Shown here piece by piece: positions 5,598-6,174 of a stretch of DNA of 6,174 nucleotides. Position 1 is the stretch's first letter. The number at the start of each line of letters is the position of its first letter. The notes below the pieces were generated by a model, which saw nothing but the letters and a program-made list of their open reading frames with translations, did not search any database and was not told the origin of the DNA. The stretch spans positions 1 to 6,174 of the forward strand of contig CAUCWU010000154.1 in the NCBI GenBank assembly GCA_958446555.1, read 5' to 3'. Position numbers and translations under genes: made by a program. Origin of the DNA: an uncultured Lachnospiraceae bacterium. Its GTDB lineage: Bacteria; Bacillota; Clostridia; Lachnospirales; Lachnospiraceae.

Positions 5598-6174
5598 TGG
5601 ATAGAATACATTCCAAATGGTTAAAGGTTGCAGCAATCGTGGCTGGTGCATTTTTGTATGCATTTGGCATGAACTACTTTTTAATTCCGTATGGACTTTA
5701 CAGTGGTGGCGGTGTCGGAATTGCACAGGTGATTACCTACTTAATTGGAAAAGTAGTGGACCTGGGTGGCAAAAATATCTATGGTGTTGTATATTTTCTG
5801 ACGAATATTCCACTTCTTCTGCTGGCATGGAAGGGTGTCGGAAAGAACTTCTTGTTTAAGACCATCATCGGTTCCACATCAATCAGTTTGTTTGCCAGTA
5901 TTATTCCAATTCCGGCAGCGCCGATTGTCGATTCAGTCGTCGCATCGGTTTTGATTGCCGGTATCATCACTGGTTTTGGTGTTGGTATGCTGCTTGTCGC
6001 AGGCGGCAGCGGCGGTGGTGTCGATATCATCGGCGTGTGGGCAGCTAGAAAATTCAAGCATGCATCTGTTGGAAAGATTTCTCTGTTTGTCAATGTGATT
6101 GTATATGCTTGTCTACTTTTGATGTTTGATATTGGGATTGTCATTTATTCTTTGATCTATATCGTATTTCTTTC
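5597..6174 (+). CDS. YitT-family (DUF161) integral membrane protein, partial at window edge
   Basis: The first 192 codons of an open frame run off the right edge. The protein is strongly hydrophobic, with probable membrane segments near residues 10-30, 38-54, 60-77, 88-104, 112-135 and 160-190. Two glycine-rich motifs typical of YitT proteins are seen: GLYSGGGVGIAQ (33-44) and AGGSGGGVDIIG (135-146), reflecting an internal duplication. Full members are usually about 280-290 residues with a soluble C-terminal domain (DUF2179), which would lie beyond the window. The molecular role of the family is not established; transport or sensing has been suggested by topology only. The start ATG at 5597 overlaps the thrH stop, and AAGAGGG lies 7 nt upstream, so it is the third gene of the coupled operon. 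It may move the substrate or product of the kinase/ThrH pair, which is inference. Confidence 0.88.
   Translation, partial: MDRIHSKWLKVAAIVAGAFLYAFGMNYFLIPYGLYSGGGVGIAQVITYLIGKVVDLGGKNIYGVVYFLTNIPLLLLAWKGVGKNFLFKTIIGSTSISLFASIIPIPAAPIVDSVVASVLIAGIITGFGVGMLLVAGGSGGGVDIIGVWAARKFKHASVGKISLFVNVIVYACLLLMFDIGIVIYSLIYIVFL

Noticed and set aside
5779..6144. A 121-codon minus-strand frame opposite the YitT gene
   Set aside because: The plus strand encodes clear YitT glycine motifs and membrane segments. The opposite frame is low-complexity Thr/Pro-rich sequence, as expected for the complement of a membrane protein gene.

Overview
The window looks like chromosomal DNA from a low-to-mid GC Firmicute, most likely a gut Clostridia/Lachnospiraceae-type anaerobe. 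This is inferred from strong AGGAGG-type ribosome binding sites, sigma-A-like promoters, codon use and the protein families present. No species can be named from the sequence alone. There are no tRNA or rRNA genes, no CRISPR array and no complete insertion sequence.

Layout: (1) Positions 1-45 are a short GC-rich stretch with a hairpin (22-45), of unknown origin. (2) Positions 46-510 (+) hold a broken RhuM-family gene. Its family homology stops near 435 and the reading frame then runs into the tail of the convergent neighbour. (3) A leftward two-gene operon occupies 3729 to 473: a cytoplasmic family-31 glycoside hydrolase (GH31; 3729-1720), followed 14 bp later by an unusual MerR DNA-binding domain fused to a SAM-dependent methyltransferase (1705-473). 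(4) A 327-bp intergenic region (3730-4056) carries two back-to-back promoters, two identical copies of the palindrome ATGCTTGCAT, and a leader of about 200 nt with several mutually exclusive hairpins. (5) A rightward, translationally coupled operon runs from 4057 to the window edge: a PfkB/ribokinase-family kinase, a ThrH-type HAD phosphatase/phosphotransferase, and a YitT-family membrane protein cut off by the window end.

How they may work together: the leftward operon couples alpha-glycoside breakdown to a regulator/methyltransferase whose target cannot be seen. The rightward operon joins a small-molecule kinase, a phosphoserine phosphatase/homoserine phosphotransferase-like enzyme and a membrane protein, with stop/start overlaps at both junctions. 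That arrangement suggests one metabolic or transport task. The shared control region, with one palindrome over the rightward -35 box and a second 71 bp downstream in the leader, suggests coordinated control of the two operons. The most noteworthy items are this control region, the kinase-ThrH-YitT gene set and the MerR-methyltransferase fusion. All functional links between genes are inference from gene order.
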